A stretch of 64,000 nucleotides of DNA from Fagopyrum homotropicum. Its lineage: Eukaryota > Streptophyta > Magnoliopsida > Caryophyllales > Polygonaceae. The position numbers were made by a program, and so were the translations under genes. The notes beneath the pieces were generated by a model. That model was not told the origin of the DNA and searched no databases. It worked only from the letters and a program-made list of their open reading frames with translations. Location of the stretch: contig BSWB01000004.1 of the NCBI GenBank assembly GCA_033239125.1, positions 30,625,501 to 30,689,500 of the forward strand, read 5' to 3'. How positions within the stretch are numbered: position 1 is the first letter of the stretch; each line of letters opens with the position of its first letter. Below are positions 9,894 through 20,936 of the stretch, in pieces.

Positions 9894-10841
9894 TTGATCA
9901 AGGATTTCGACCTTGAGATTCTCTACCACCCCGGAAAGGCGAATCTAGTTGCTGACGCTTTGAGTCGGAAGACGCCTCGGGAGAAGGCGATAGCTCGATT
10001 GACAGTACAACCACAATTACAAAGAGACTTAGCGTGGTTGGAGGTAGAGATCCAGTTCCCCGATACAGCTCATCAGTTAGCCACCTTAGAGTTACTTCCT
10101 GATCTGTTGGGTGAGATCCGACAGAAGCAGGAGACCTGTCCGACTTTGACCCGGATCCGAGACCGGATGTCACGAGATGAGGCACCTCAGTTCACTATGG
10201 GTGCCGATGGAGTGATGAGACGGCAGGACCGTATCTGTGTGCCATCAGACAGTGAGTTGAGACAGAGGATACTAGGTGAGGCTCATGCTACCCCTTACTC
10301 CGTACATCCAGGAGCGAGTAAGATGTATAAGGACGTGAGACGTTCCTTCTGGTGGGGTGGTTTGAAGCCTGATGTGGCCCGATATGTAGCCCAGTCTGCG
10401 ACCTGTCAGCAGGTCAAGATTGAGCATCGTAGGTCCGGAGGAGAGCTCCACCCACTTCCAGTACCACATTGGAAGTGGGAGGATATATCTATGGATTTCG
10501 TCACAGGGTTGAGGCTAAGTAGAGGTTTTGATGCCATTTGGGTGGTGGTAGACCGCCTGACGAAGACCGCACGTTTCATTCCGATTAAGGAAACGTGGCC
10601 GGTAAGTCGTCTAGCTGAGGAGTTCACCAGACACATTGTGAGACTCTATGGAGTACCAAGGACTATCGTCTCCGACAGGGATGGACGTTTTACCTCGAGA
10701 TTTTGGAAGCAGGTACATACTACTCTTGGGGCGAGTCTCCACTTTACCACTGCCTACCACCCACAGACAGACGGTCAGTCTGAGAGGACCATTCAGACCT
10801 TAGAGGACATGTTGCGGGCATGTGTGCTAGATTGGGGATAG
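9894..10841 (+). pseudogene. W integrase, zinc-binding and catalytic domains (pol fragment)
   Basis: 315 codons, same frame as RT and RNase H. The start finishes the RNase H tail (YHPGKANLVADALSR). The zinc-binding domain has His131 and His138, but the first Cys of the CxxC pair is replaced by Ser168 (TCT at 10395-10397), with Cys171 kept. The catalytic core has D201 (MDFVTGL), D261 (VSDRDGRF) and E297 (GQSERTIQ), a clean D,D35E triad. It stops at TAG 10839-10841, after which the same frame continues as VWPDHLPLVEFSYNNSWHAS. Integrase inserts the cDNA into chromosomes. Given the nonsense codons and lost zinc ligand, this copy is probably inactive. Confidence 0.93.
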
Positions 10842-11558
10842 GTATGGCCAGATCATCTTCCACTGGTCGAGTTTTCATATAATAATAGCTGGCACGCGTC
10901 TATTGGGATGGCACCTTATGAGGCTTTGTACGGACGGAGATGTCGTACACCGTTGTGTTGGGATGAGCCTAGCAAGGCTGATGGGGTAGTACCAGACCAG
11001 ATACAGGATGACATCGCCCGGATTGCCTTAGTCCGGGAGAGGATGTTAGCAGCTCAGAGTCGTCAGAAGTCCTACGCCGACAAAAGGCGACGACCTTTGG
11101 AGTTTAGAGTAGGTACACAGGTGTGGTTGAGAGTATCACCTACGAGAGGAGTTAGACGTTTCGGCATTAAGGGGAAGCTGAGTCCCCGATATGTCGGTCC
11201 ATTTGAGATCTTAGAGAGAGTCGGAGAGGTTGCCTATCGACTAGCACTGCCACCGAGACTGGAAGGAGTCCACCCAGTTTTTCATGTATCTCAGCTGAGA
11301 GAGTACATACCGGATCCTAGACACGTCATCAGTCATGAGGATCTGATAGTCGAGCCAGACCACACTTTTGTGGAGTACCCAGTAGTCCTCCTAGAGCGTA
11401 GTACTAGACGTCTGCGTTCTAAGGAGATACCGATGTTGAGGATCCAGTGGTCTAGACGAGGAGCTGATGAGGCTACCTAGGAGACAGAGGAGAGTATTAG
11501 ACGTAACTACCCTGAGTTCTTTGCGAAGTTAGCCGCTACCTCAGTACCGACGGGTTAG
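10842..11558 (+). pseudogene. W integrase C-terminus and chromodomain-like tail
   Basis: Continues the integrase frame. It carries the GPY/F-type module (YVGPFEILERVGEVAYRLAL, HPVFHVSQLREYIPDPRHV) and then a tail with EYPVVLLERSTRRLRSKEIP and IQWSRRGADEAT. This tail matches the position and layout of the divergent chromodomain of Del/Tekay chromoviruses. A TAG at 11478-11480 falls where that family normally has Trp; the frame then runs on (RRNYPEFF) to a TAG at 11556-11558, which I take as the original pol end. The chromodomain is thought to steer integration to particular chromatin, which would suit the nested layout, but targeting here is inference. Confidence 0.85.
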
Positions 11559-11696
11559 TACTGAGACGATACTTATTATGATTTCTGTGATTACATGTTT
11601 AAATGATTGTTTATGTTTATGTGCTTAATGGCGTGAGTAGTTTGCATGCTAGAATATAACTCTTGAAGGGAAATGTTTGGGTAGATACCTTATTTT

Positions 11697-11734
11697 AAGT
11701 TTCGGGACGAAACTTATTTTAAGGGGGGTACTGA
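11697..11734 (+). promoter_or_regulatory. W pre-PPT stem-loop and polypurine tract
   Basis: AAGTTTCGGGACGAAACTT (11697-11715) is a perfect 8-bp-arm hairpin with a GGA loop. It is followed by the purine tract AAGGGGGG (from 11721) and then TGTAATATCC of the 3' LTR at 11735. The tract primes plus-strand DNA synthesis. V and Y have the same hairpin in the same place. Confidence 0.88.
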
Positions 11735-13702
11735 TGTAATATCCGGAATTTTTATTCCGTTTATTTCTGTAACAAACCCGATCTCGATCAGTTGATCCAT
11801 ATCCGTCTACTTAGTTAGACACATTATTATAAGATTTATCATTTTATGTGGATCTCCTTCACATAAAATGATAGAATCTTTTATAAGTTTATCATTTTAT
11901 GTAGCTTACCTTCACATAAAATGATAGGATTCATATAACCAATCCTAAACTGTAACATAATCCGTATCCGTTTAATCCGTGCATTCATTGTCGGGATCTC
12001 GATTCCGGACTGCAGCTAGCACCGGGCTGCTGCTCCTTTCACCCTTGCGCCAACTCTAGCCCATCTGCAGCCCAGCTTCTGCAGCCCAACAGCAGCTTGC
12101 CTGGGAGCCCAGCGCCAGCCTCAGCCCAGCAGCCGCCTACTGCCTTGCCTTCTCCAGCCCAGCGTCCGTTTCAGCCCAGGAAGGAGCTGCTGCCTTGCCT
12201 TCTCTAGCCCAGCGTCCGTTTCAGCCCAGGAAGGAGCTACTGCCTTGCCTTCTCCAGCCCAACAGCGCCAGCCCAGCTACATGAAGACAGGAGCAGCCGT
12301 TACACGAGATTAATGCACACGATCTGCACCTTCCTTCCCCAACTATTTCTTTCCTATTCAGCCGGATTCTTCGCAACATACACACTGCACTGGATCTCCT
12401 TCCTTCTGAGCGCATCTCCTTCCCTCTAACCTTTCGCAACACTTATCCGATTATCCGCCAACCTCAGACGCCCCTGCAGACCCACACAAATCCCTCCCTC
12501 TCTCATTGCTGTACTGAGCCATCCTCGAAGTCGATCACTGCACTACGAACATCTCACATCTGGAACCGAGAGTAGGTGGTGGCTGCAACCAGGGACGGGC
12601 GACACCGCTTCTACAGCAGAACAAGGTGAGTTCGGACCACTCCTTACATTCTGTCTGTGTGTGTCCTCCCTACTGAACCTACTCGTTACCAGACGTTGGA
12701 AGCCGCAGGACACTGACTGCTCACTGCAGGAAGCCAAGCCGAACCATCACTTCCCTCCTCCTGATTTGTCACGCTGAGGAAACCGGAGGGCCATCTGGAA
12801 CCGTCTGAAGGCGCCTCAGTCCAGTAGCTATTGAAGAGGTGAGCCATCTCTCTTCTACGGTCCAATTCTTGCCCTCTAGATGTTATAATTGTATAGATTA
12901 TATATGTTTTCGGTTTCGTTATGAATGGAGATCAAGCCAGGGAATTGGAGGGATAGTAATTGAGCTTTGTTGAAGTCTCCTATAATTCTAAATTATGATC
13001 ACTGGATGATAATAAGAGTAGATCAGATTACTCCTAGAAATAGAAATGAAAAACTCCCTTGTAGAACGCAGCTTTGTAAGTGAGTAATGGTCAATGTTGA
13101 GGATCAATGTTTGAGTGTTAGGTTAAAGATCCACCGTTGAAATTTTAATAGATGATAGATGGATGTATGTAGTTTACTCTATTAAAATTTGAGAAGAAAT
13201 GAACGGTCGGATTAGAAGTTATAAGCTTACGAAGTTGGGTAGTTAAGCAGTTTTGTAAACTTTGGATTTTTGGCTAAGTATAGAAATTTCAAGTGAAGTA
13301 GTCAACTTTGATAATTTTTATAAAAATGTTGGATGAACAGTTTTGAGAAATTCTTGCTCCTAAGGATAGATGGAACATCATAGATGATCTAGAGAATTAT
13401 TTTGGAATTTTTATAAGCTTTTACGAATTTTATATTTGAAACCGAAGTTAGACCTGTACGATCTTTCGGAAAATAGGAAAATAGGAAAAGTGCCAGTTTG
13501 TAACCAAACTAAACCTTAAGAGTTAGAATATGTTTTTAGAATCTCAAATAGGAGTTTAGACATGAATGTTGGAAATTTTGGGAGTTTCGGAACCAAGGGT
13601 AATATGGTCATTTTAACCTAAATTAGTACTATAACTAGTTATGTCTTATTACGTTCTTCTATCTTAGAAGTCTTAGACTTCTAACTACGTGGGAGTGTGC
13701 TA
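11735..13702 (+). mobile_element. W 3' LTR, part before V
   Basis: Repeats the 5' LTR with a modest number of substitutions and one fewer GGAAAATA copy near 13470. It is cut by V after GTGTGCTA; the rest is at 23931-24800. Total about 2833 bp. Confidence 0.93.
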
Positions 13703-15155
13703 TGTAACATCCTGTTTATTGGGTGCGACTTCGATATTCATTTCTTTTTTCCTTTCCGATGGTTATCGATATTTTTTAATATCTTAAGGAAGTTTTACGA
13801 GTATTTTAAGTCGTAAATTCAATTTTACGAGTATATATTTTACTTGGTATTTAATTATTATTGGAATATCGTAATATTAGTTACGAGGTTGATTTCTATG
13901 TTGTAAAGTATATTCTGCGAGTTTATTCACATATATTTCCCGTATATTTATTTTTAAGGAATGTTCGAAAAAGTTATTCGATCCAAAAATCCCGTTCTGG
14001 GTATTCCTAATTAGGTTTCCTTTATTTTCTCATTTTCCTTTCTTTTCATTGTTTTTACTCCTTTCTTCCATCATGTCACTCCCCTACAATGATGGTCGAC
14101 CTCTCGCCATCCTTACATCCTTGTTGCTACCCTATATCGCTCAGGCTATGAGATTGCTTTCACCTCCTGACCAAGCAACCTGCAACACACCACTCCCTCA
14201 CGCCTCCTTTCTCTCTACTCCCTCTCTTCACGCAGCTCACAAAACAACAATCAGATGTTCCACTCCTCTTCTCCATCTCGATCAACAGAGCAGCAGTAGT
14301 GCAACCACATCTCTCCCTTCACCTCTTCCCTCTGTTTGCACCCCTCTCCACCTCCGTCCCGCATTCGAGCCGCCGCCAAGAAGCACCGTAGAGACCTCCT
14401 GCTGCTAGAAACTGAAAACAGAGGGAGATGGTACGCTTTTGACGCAGCCTGCCCGGCTGCAAGCCGCTGCCGCCTTTGATCCGCCAGAGAGACGCCGGAG
14501 GAGAGTCTCGGTCACCTGGGCCGCCAATAGCGCCGCCAAGGGGCCCGCCAGTGCTGCTCGTGCCGCCAGCCCGTGTTCCTTCTTCCCCCTTTTCTCCTGT
14601 GGTTACCTGCGCATCCATTGCTCCGGTGAGCCCGCCGGACTGATTGCGCCACCGCCTCCACTCTGGGCCGCCAGGAATTTCGCCGGAATGGAGGAGCCCT
14701 GCCTTGCCTACCCTGCCGGAGCCACCAGAGGTCCTCGTTGTCCCCGCAGGTCCTTCGCCGCCGCATGTTCTCTTCTCCATCCAGCAAAGTAATTAACCAT
14801 ATCGGGTGTTGCTTTATTTAAGAGTAATTACAAAGTTTAGCCTATGTTTTTAATTACACTTTTTACCCAGATTTTTGGAATGCATCAATTATGCCCCTAC
14901 TTATATATATTTGCAGTTTTGAACCCAAGTTTTGAAATGTAAGCAATATACCTCCTGCAGAAATTATTTATATAAATGGACCCATAATTTATATTGCAAG
15001 TTGTGACCCGGTTTTTACAAATCATTTATGCCTTGTTGGTTAATCTCGATTTATGTCCAAGGTTTTAATTACGGAATATGAACCAAGTTTATGAAATAGC
15101 TCACCTTTGTCCTAAAAATGTATTTTGTCGATATTAAACTCGGATTTCCATTACG

Positions 15156-15157
<2 letters not shown>

Positions 15158-15219
<62 letters not shown>
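15158..15219. repeat. (TA)n microsatellite, V 5' LTR
   Basis: TA run interrupted by a CTA. The 3' LTR run (about 22390-22485) is longer, the largest visible difference between the two LTRs. Confidence 0.9.
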
Positions 15220-15227
<8 letters not shown>

Positions 15228-15849
15228 TATGTAGCGCCCAAGTTTAGCCTTTAAAGCTAAACTTGTTTAGTTTTGGTGTTAGGTTTGGAAACGACCCCGT
15301 AAAGGCCGAACGAGTCCAAGTCGACATTCATTAATCGATATCCGTCTTTTGATGTCGTCTGAGTATCTCTTCCCTCGATCTAGTTATGTTAAATTTTAGT
15401 ATCATCTTAGGTTGGATCTAGCATAACTTAGAGTGAATGCCAAGTAGTGGCCTTGAACCTTAGGTGAGTTTTGAGGATTTATGATTGTGATAAGACTTGA
15501 GGTGTTTGGTTATCTTGTGAGGTTGTTGTAAGGCTTTAAGTTATATGGTTGATCTTGTGAGCGTTTTGAGGCTCGAGGTGGAGTTGTATTATCTTGTGGC
15601 TTTTTGGAGTTTAGGTTTGGCTTATCCTAATTACGTTGTGAGTTATGACCTTGTGAGATCGTGAGGATTAGGAGCCGTTATGCTATCATGGTTATGGGTT
15701 ATGATCTTGCGAGATCATTGGGACTAGAAGTCTAAGGACTTCTATCATGTCAAAGAGATGTTGATTGTGTGCCTTGTTTTGACCAGGCGTTGAGTGCCTT
15801 CCTACGGGAAGTTGAGAGCGGTGGTTAGCGGGATTATCTTTGGGACGAG

Positions 15850-16312
15850 GTAAGTCTCCGGACTTACTTAGCTCGTATTCTTTGTATTAGCATTATTGTG
15901 TGTTGGGTGGTGTGTGTTTATTATTTTACTGTTTATAACAACTAAACCGGAAATAGGATTACCGACCTTTATATTATTTGGCCCAAGTGTATGATAACGG
16001 GCGGTGACATCACTGCCTGGCTCCCCGTGTGAGCTAGGGGGATCTCGGCGACTGGCCCGTGCTGGTTAGACGGTCGGAGGCATCCGACCGTTCCATTGCC
16101 GGAAGAAGGGACCTAGGCGAGTTTCGGAGGATTCTCGTGTCACAAAAGAAGTTGAACTAGAACGGGATATGACTTAATAAATAAAGATAATAAACCGGAT
16201 TTGTGTGCTTTGAGTATGTTGTGTGACTATGTTGAATTAATTGTGTTTGTGCCTTTCCCTTTAATTCTAATGCTTCGAATATTAGCTAACGGTTTTATAC
16301 CGATTGTTGTAG
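15850..16312 (+). other. Putative intron in V 5' LTR with UCCG hairpin at its 5' splice site
   Basis: GACGAG/GTAAGT at 15850, CTAAC at 16286-16290, TTGTTGTAG ending at 16312. The first 18 nt, GTAAGTC-TCCG-GACTTAC, form a 7-bp stem closed by a UNCG-type tetraloop. The 3' LTR equivalent is 23118-23580, where the branch-like motif reads CTAAT. Confidence 0.6.
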
Positions 16313-16666
16313 ATTGCCTTACAGGTTAGGAAAGCGGCCGAGAGATCCGGAAGAGTGGGCAGCCGGGGTTCCGTACATTTTAGGAGTGGGTTTTGGTTGG
16401 AGTCGGGTTGTGTTTTATTCTTCGTTTATTATGTTGGTATGCCGTGTGTATGGCGTTTTGATCTTTGATGTTGATTATCGACTGAAGTCTTTTGTTGTTT
16501 TCCTTCGGGTTTCTTATCATTTGCATTAAAAGGAATTTTGATTTTGCCTTTATTTGTGCCATGTTGAAAGATCCGGTGAAATTGTTGTCAGGCTAAGGGT
16601 CGGGACCCATTGTGAGGTCCCAACCCGTAGCATCCCGAGTCCCGCGGATTCGGGGTGTTACAAAAG

Positions 16667-16678
16667 TGGTATCAGAGC
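16667..16678 (+). promoter_or_regulatory. V primer binding site (initiator tRNA-Met)
   Basis: TGGTATCAGAGC, four bases after the LTR end (spacer AAAG). Confidence 0.93.
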
Positions 16679-18052
16679 CCTAGGTTGACAACAATGACAC
16701 TCGCAATCTTCTAAAGGCCGAATAAGGAATAAACAGAACCCCACGGGTTCTGAGTTTTCGTTTTTAAAATCACATGCATGAGTCGGGGTAGAATGTACGG
16801 ACCACCACTCCTTCCGCGGATCTCGGCAGCTTAGTTTATTGGATTTTGATATGAATATATATGTATATATAGATATGGATATGTGGATTGTAGTTGCATG
16901 ATGAACATGATTTATGTGCATAATTGTATATGTGAACGATTATATGTTTTGGACCTTGTATTGTTGTAATAGAAATGCCGGATGCGTGATATTAGTAGTA
17001 ATATGAACATAAGACTTATATAGTTATGTATACGTATTTCTATTATATATAGTAGCATATAAAGTTATGGAACCTTTTAGTTAAGATCATAGTATGATAT
17101 CATTACCTTGAAGACGACGATGTGGCTTGGGATAGCGTTTATACAAAGATGAGTATGCTCAATTACCGAGTTGAGTATCACATTTTGACAAACACCTTGG
17201 TGTTTCTCGGATTCCTTTAAGAGGATGTCAAAGAGGAGGAGTAGAGATGATGTGAATGAAGGACAAACAAGTAAAAGAAAAAAAAAATCGAGACAACTTA
17301 AGAGGAATCAAGATGGAAGCAATACAAGAAATGGGAGCAACATTAAAGTGTAGAAGCGGTTTTAAAGATGCCATGATCGAACGACGACGAGACCAAGGGA
17401 GAACGAACTTAAGTTCTTTGAGAAGAAGCGTGGACAACTAAAGAGGTAAATCGAGGAGGAGATGAGTACGTTCTAGCAAGGTTAAGGTGGTGTCCATTAA
17501 GATGCAAAGCTTTCCTTAGACGTTTCTAAGCATTGGACTAAGATGAGAGAAGCGAACGAAACATGTGGGAAGAATTTAAAATACCATAAGTTAAGCTTAC
17601 GAGGTACCAGAAAGTAAAGTTACAACATTAATAGAGTTATGAGAAGAAGGGCATGGTGAAGATTCACGTGGAGTTGACCGATTTCCATTATGATGATAAG
17701 ATTAAGAAATGCCAAGAAGGAGGAAGTGGGTATAAATGATGACCCAAGAAGATGAAAGACGAAACAAAGAGCTTTGATCGAGAGACTTAACATACCAACC
17801 AAGAGGAACGCGAGTGGATGCTTGCTAGGGCTATAATATTTGGGAAGGTGTACTTGAAGGACAACATGGAATAATGGTTAAGCCTATGAAAGGGAGTTAT
17901 ACGAAACAACAAAGCCAAGAAGATATGGTTACCTTGTAAGGAAAGGAAGCGTAGAATGAAGAGGGGACTAACGGAGTTCAAGGTAGACTACCCCAATGAG
18001 GGTAGCCTTCATGAAAATGGTAACATGGAAAGTGTAGCAGAATGGTAAGTCG
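16679..18052 (+). other. V leader and non-coding interior (gag region expected)
   Basis: The leader landmarks (CTAGGTTGACAACAATGACA, CCACCACTCCTTCCGCGGAT) are conserved with W and Y. After that the stretch has only short frames and no recognisable capsid or zinc knuckle. It occupies the place of gag. Confidence 0.6.
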
Positions 18053-18310
18053 TTGATCCTGGAAAGGGTCATTAATGTGTTAATCGGTTACCATCGAGAA
18101 TGTACATGTGTGGGTTGTGTACTGGTGACTGTAGATGGGAGGAGTAACCCGGGATTTGGAATCATGAAGAAGGGGAGCAAGAACATGGAATATTCGTGGT
18201 GGTTGAATGTCGGCAGTAAAGTGGTATATCAAGGGAAGTGCAAAAATCTTAATCATGTAGCAAATTTATCGTTTTTAGCAAGTGTTGGTAGCGTACCTTG
18301 TGGAGAGTGA
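18053..18310 (+). pseudogene. V interior segment shared with Y (unrecognised reading frame)
   Basis: An 85-codon open stretch containing MEYSWWLNVGSKVVYQG. The Y interiors carry the same segment on the minus strand (39631-39852 and 46705-46926, VEYSWWLNVGNKEVYQG). I do not recognise it as gag, protease, RT or integrase. It lies between the gag position and the RT traces. It could be a decayed gag or protease region in a shifted frame, or a conserved RNA segment; the frames differ at both ends. Confidence 0.35.
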
Positions 18311-19328
18311 TTGTAACGATCTGATGTGACCTTTGTAGGTCATGGGTTCTTCATTTGGAGGAACGACAAGGATCAGGGTAAAAGGGATTGGAAAGATGAA
18401 GAGAAAGGTGAGTCTTCTATGGTTATTGTGCATAAAGGGAGAATATATAAGGGGAGGCATGATATGTTTGTTCTAAGGTTATAGATGTCATGTTTTCGCG
18501 AGAACAACTAAGTCAAGGTTTTTGTGACTCGCATGGAGAAGCCATAGTGTCTATGGCGTGAAAGGGAGGACCTAGGTTAGGGCAACGCTACAAGCTTAGA
18601 GTTTAGGATGTTAGTGCTTGGTGAAGCAATGAGTGGATCTTTCAGTGATTGTGGTTAGAGAAATTTTGCCTAGCGTTCTCCACGGAGCATACTAGTACGG
18701 TTGTGAAGATTGTTCATGGAATACCAAGAGATGCTTAAGGTGAACAACAAGAGTAAGAGAGGACCGAAGTTTTGAAGTTGTTGTCGATATGGGGTGTACA
18801 AGAAGTACATGAAAGATTGAGGTTAGAACCTTTACGGCCGGTTGACAATTGCATAAGAAAATGAAGTAAGTTCAACACCTACTGGAAGAAAGGATGTCTA
18901 TGGTGAAAGCTTATGTACAATACGAAGAGCTCCTCTCATATATTGGAATGTCATGTAATGCAAAGAAGATAAGGTCAATCGTTTTAAAGCATAGTTAAGT
19001 CCTACAGTTTGGACCCTTATGGATGCACATAAGTGAGAAACCTTAGAAGATTTTTACAATCATGTCATTAAAGAGGGAGAATGAGATTAAGTTAAAGGAA
19101 TACTTAAATAAGGCTACAAGAGTCAAAAGACTCGAGCAAGTCGCTCGAGTTCAAGAGATAAAGAATCTCTAAAAGAGAAAGGTAAACATTGTAGCTAAAG
19201 ATGGAGCAATACACGTGTTTGGAGGACGTCACCCCAACAGATCGGGGTAGACCATTAGTACCATGATCAACTACAAAGTATTAAGAAAAGGTGGTTTCGG
19301 TTACGCTATGTGACGAAAGAGAAAACAG

Positions 19329-19865
19329 ATGAAAACCGAGATATCACGGATTCCAATATATCGGAATGTGGATTTTGCCACTAAGGTTGATCTTGGCGCA
19401 ACTCCGATGTCCAAGGCACCATATAGGATGACACCTGTGAAGGTGCGTGAGTCGAAGAAGCATTTGAATGGCCAATTGCAAAAGCTTGTTAATACAGGTC
19501 CATTAGAACCAATGCATTGCTATAGAGAACACCAGACGTTATCTTGAACTCTTGATTTAAAGTTTTATCGGAATATATCTTAAACTCTTGATTTGAAGTT
19601 GTCATGGAGAACACAAGTTTGCGAAAAGAGAGACGGTTATCTCCGTTTGTACATCGATTACCGTTATCCGAACAAGTTTACAATGAAGGACAAGTATCCC
19701 TCACCACTGATAAATGATCTACTCGACCGGTTGCAAGGGTCGGTATTCTATTATAAGAATGATTTAAGGTCTGATTGCCGCCAGTTGAGAATTCGAGACT
19801 CGAATATTGCAAACACGGCATTCCGGACAATTATGGGCACTACGAGTTTTAGTGATTCCATATAG
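19329..19865 (+). pseudogene. V reverse-transcriptase remnant
   Basis: Two broken frames. 19329-19547 contains ATPMSKAPYRMTP, the segment just before RT in gypsy pol. 19593-19865 contains YLRLYIDYRYPNKFTMKDKY, a degraded DLRS.CRQLRIRD block and NTAFRT. The catalytic DD box is not found: sequence after 19865 loses the palm motif and is rearranged. Stops and frame changes make it non-functional. Confidence 0.8.
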
Positions 19866-20445
19866 GCTTACTAATGCCTGGATAAGATATTTGAATCTAC
19901 TCGGAAAGAAGAGAAAAGGTTGTATGACAAGTTGTCTCGGGATGACAACCTCCCGAAGGACGTGGAAGAAGTTACAAGTTTCCTTGGATGTGCTGGTCAT
20001 TACTGGATTTGGGGAGATTCTCTAAGTAACACCATTTGTGGCTAACCTACTATGGATGACGATGAAGCATTGAGTGAGAAGAAAATTGACAATAGAGATG
20101 TGGAGTGTTAAGAGGAGATTTATTGGTGCAACTGTTTTGAAATTGTCTCGAGGTATGATGGGTTTGAAGTGTACAAGCAGTTCTCCTAAACAAGGTCTTA
20201 ATGGAGTATTGAGGAACGATTTAAAAGTAATAGCATATTTGTCTCGTGAGTAGAAGCAGTGTGAAGTAAAGTACTACCATTCATTACTTGGAACTCGCGG
20301 CATGAAATAAGAAAACGTAACATCAAAGTTGGTTTGACCAGAACCAAAGCCAACGGTGTAAATTGAAAGTTCGATCTTCCTTGTTAGAGACTATCAAAGA
20401 GAAACATAATGGAAATACCGTATTGAGAAAGAATCGAGAAGGAAG

Positions 20446-20634
20446 TTGAGTTTCCGATATATCGGACCTTCTGGAGATCTTAGCGCGAGTGGGGGAAATG
20501 GTCTACCGGTTTGTGTGACCGCCGAGAGTCGAGGGTGTTCACCCGGGGTTCATGTGCATCAGTCGAGGGAGTACATACATGACTCGAGACATGTAGTCCG
20601 TTTTGATGATCTAGTCGACACAAGAAGCCAATAA
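20446..20634 (+). pseudogene. V integrase C-terminal remnant
   Basis: FRYIGPSGDLSASG and GVHVHQSREYIHDSRHVV match the GPY/F-type module of W integrase (YVGPFEILERVG, HPVFHVSQLREYIPDPRHV) with many changes. The distance from the RT remnant is far too short for complete RNase H plus integrase, so most of that region is deleted. Confidence 0.75.
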
Positions 20635-20899
20635 GGCTAACTGGAAGACGCACGATAGTATCTTTAGTCTAGTTTTACGCAGGATTAACGACATCTATAG
20701 GACCGTCGGGTTAGTCCCGAGATCTACCCTTGGTTACTCTTATGTGACGTGATGTGTTATGTGTATTTCCTAGGTGTATATCTTGCGAGTCTTGATGTGT
20801 CTAAGCGAGTAGACTTTGGATTAGAAGGGCCATAGTTACCACGTTATAGTGTTCTGAGAGTGTATCGAGACACGTTTGTTTGTGCGTTTCGCGTTTAGC

Positions 20900-20936
20900 A
20901 AGTTTCGGGACGAAACTTTTTTTTAGGGGGATCTGA
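20900..20936 (+). promoter_or_regulatory. V pre-PPT stem-loop and polypurine tract
   Basis: AAGTTTCGGGACGAAACTT (20900-20918), a T run, then AGGGGGA (20925-20931), ending at the 3' LTR start 20937. Fully intact although pol is ruined. Confidence 0.88.

Larger units (their letters stand above)
13703..16662 (+). mobile_element. V 5' LTR
   Basis: 2960 bp, TGTAACATCCTG to TCGGGGTGTTACA. It has a GC-rich island at about 14330-14790 with overlapping open frames on both strands (14319-14780 minus, 14439-14792 plus); I regard these as composition effects. A TA microsatellite lies at about 15158-15219, and the putative intron at 15850-16312. Confidence 0.93.

Noticed and set aside
7883..11558. Endogenous pararetrovirus or envelope-bearing element
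   Set aside because: Domain order with integrase after RNase H, flanking LTRs and target duplications identify a gypsy retrotransposon. No movement protein, coat protein or envelope frame is present.
14319..14792. Overlapping frames of 153 and 117 codons on opposite strands in the V LTR (and 21553-22026)
   Set aside because: They arise from a GC-rich island within an LTR, read equally well on both strands, and match no known protein.
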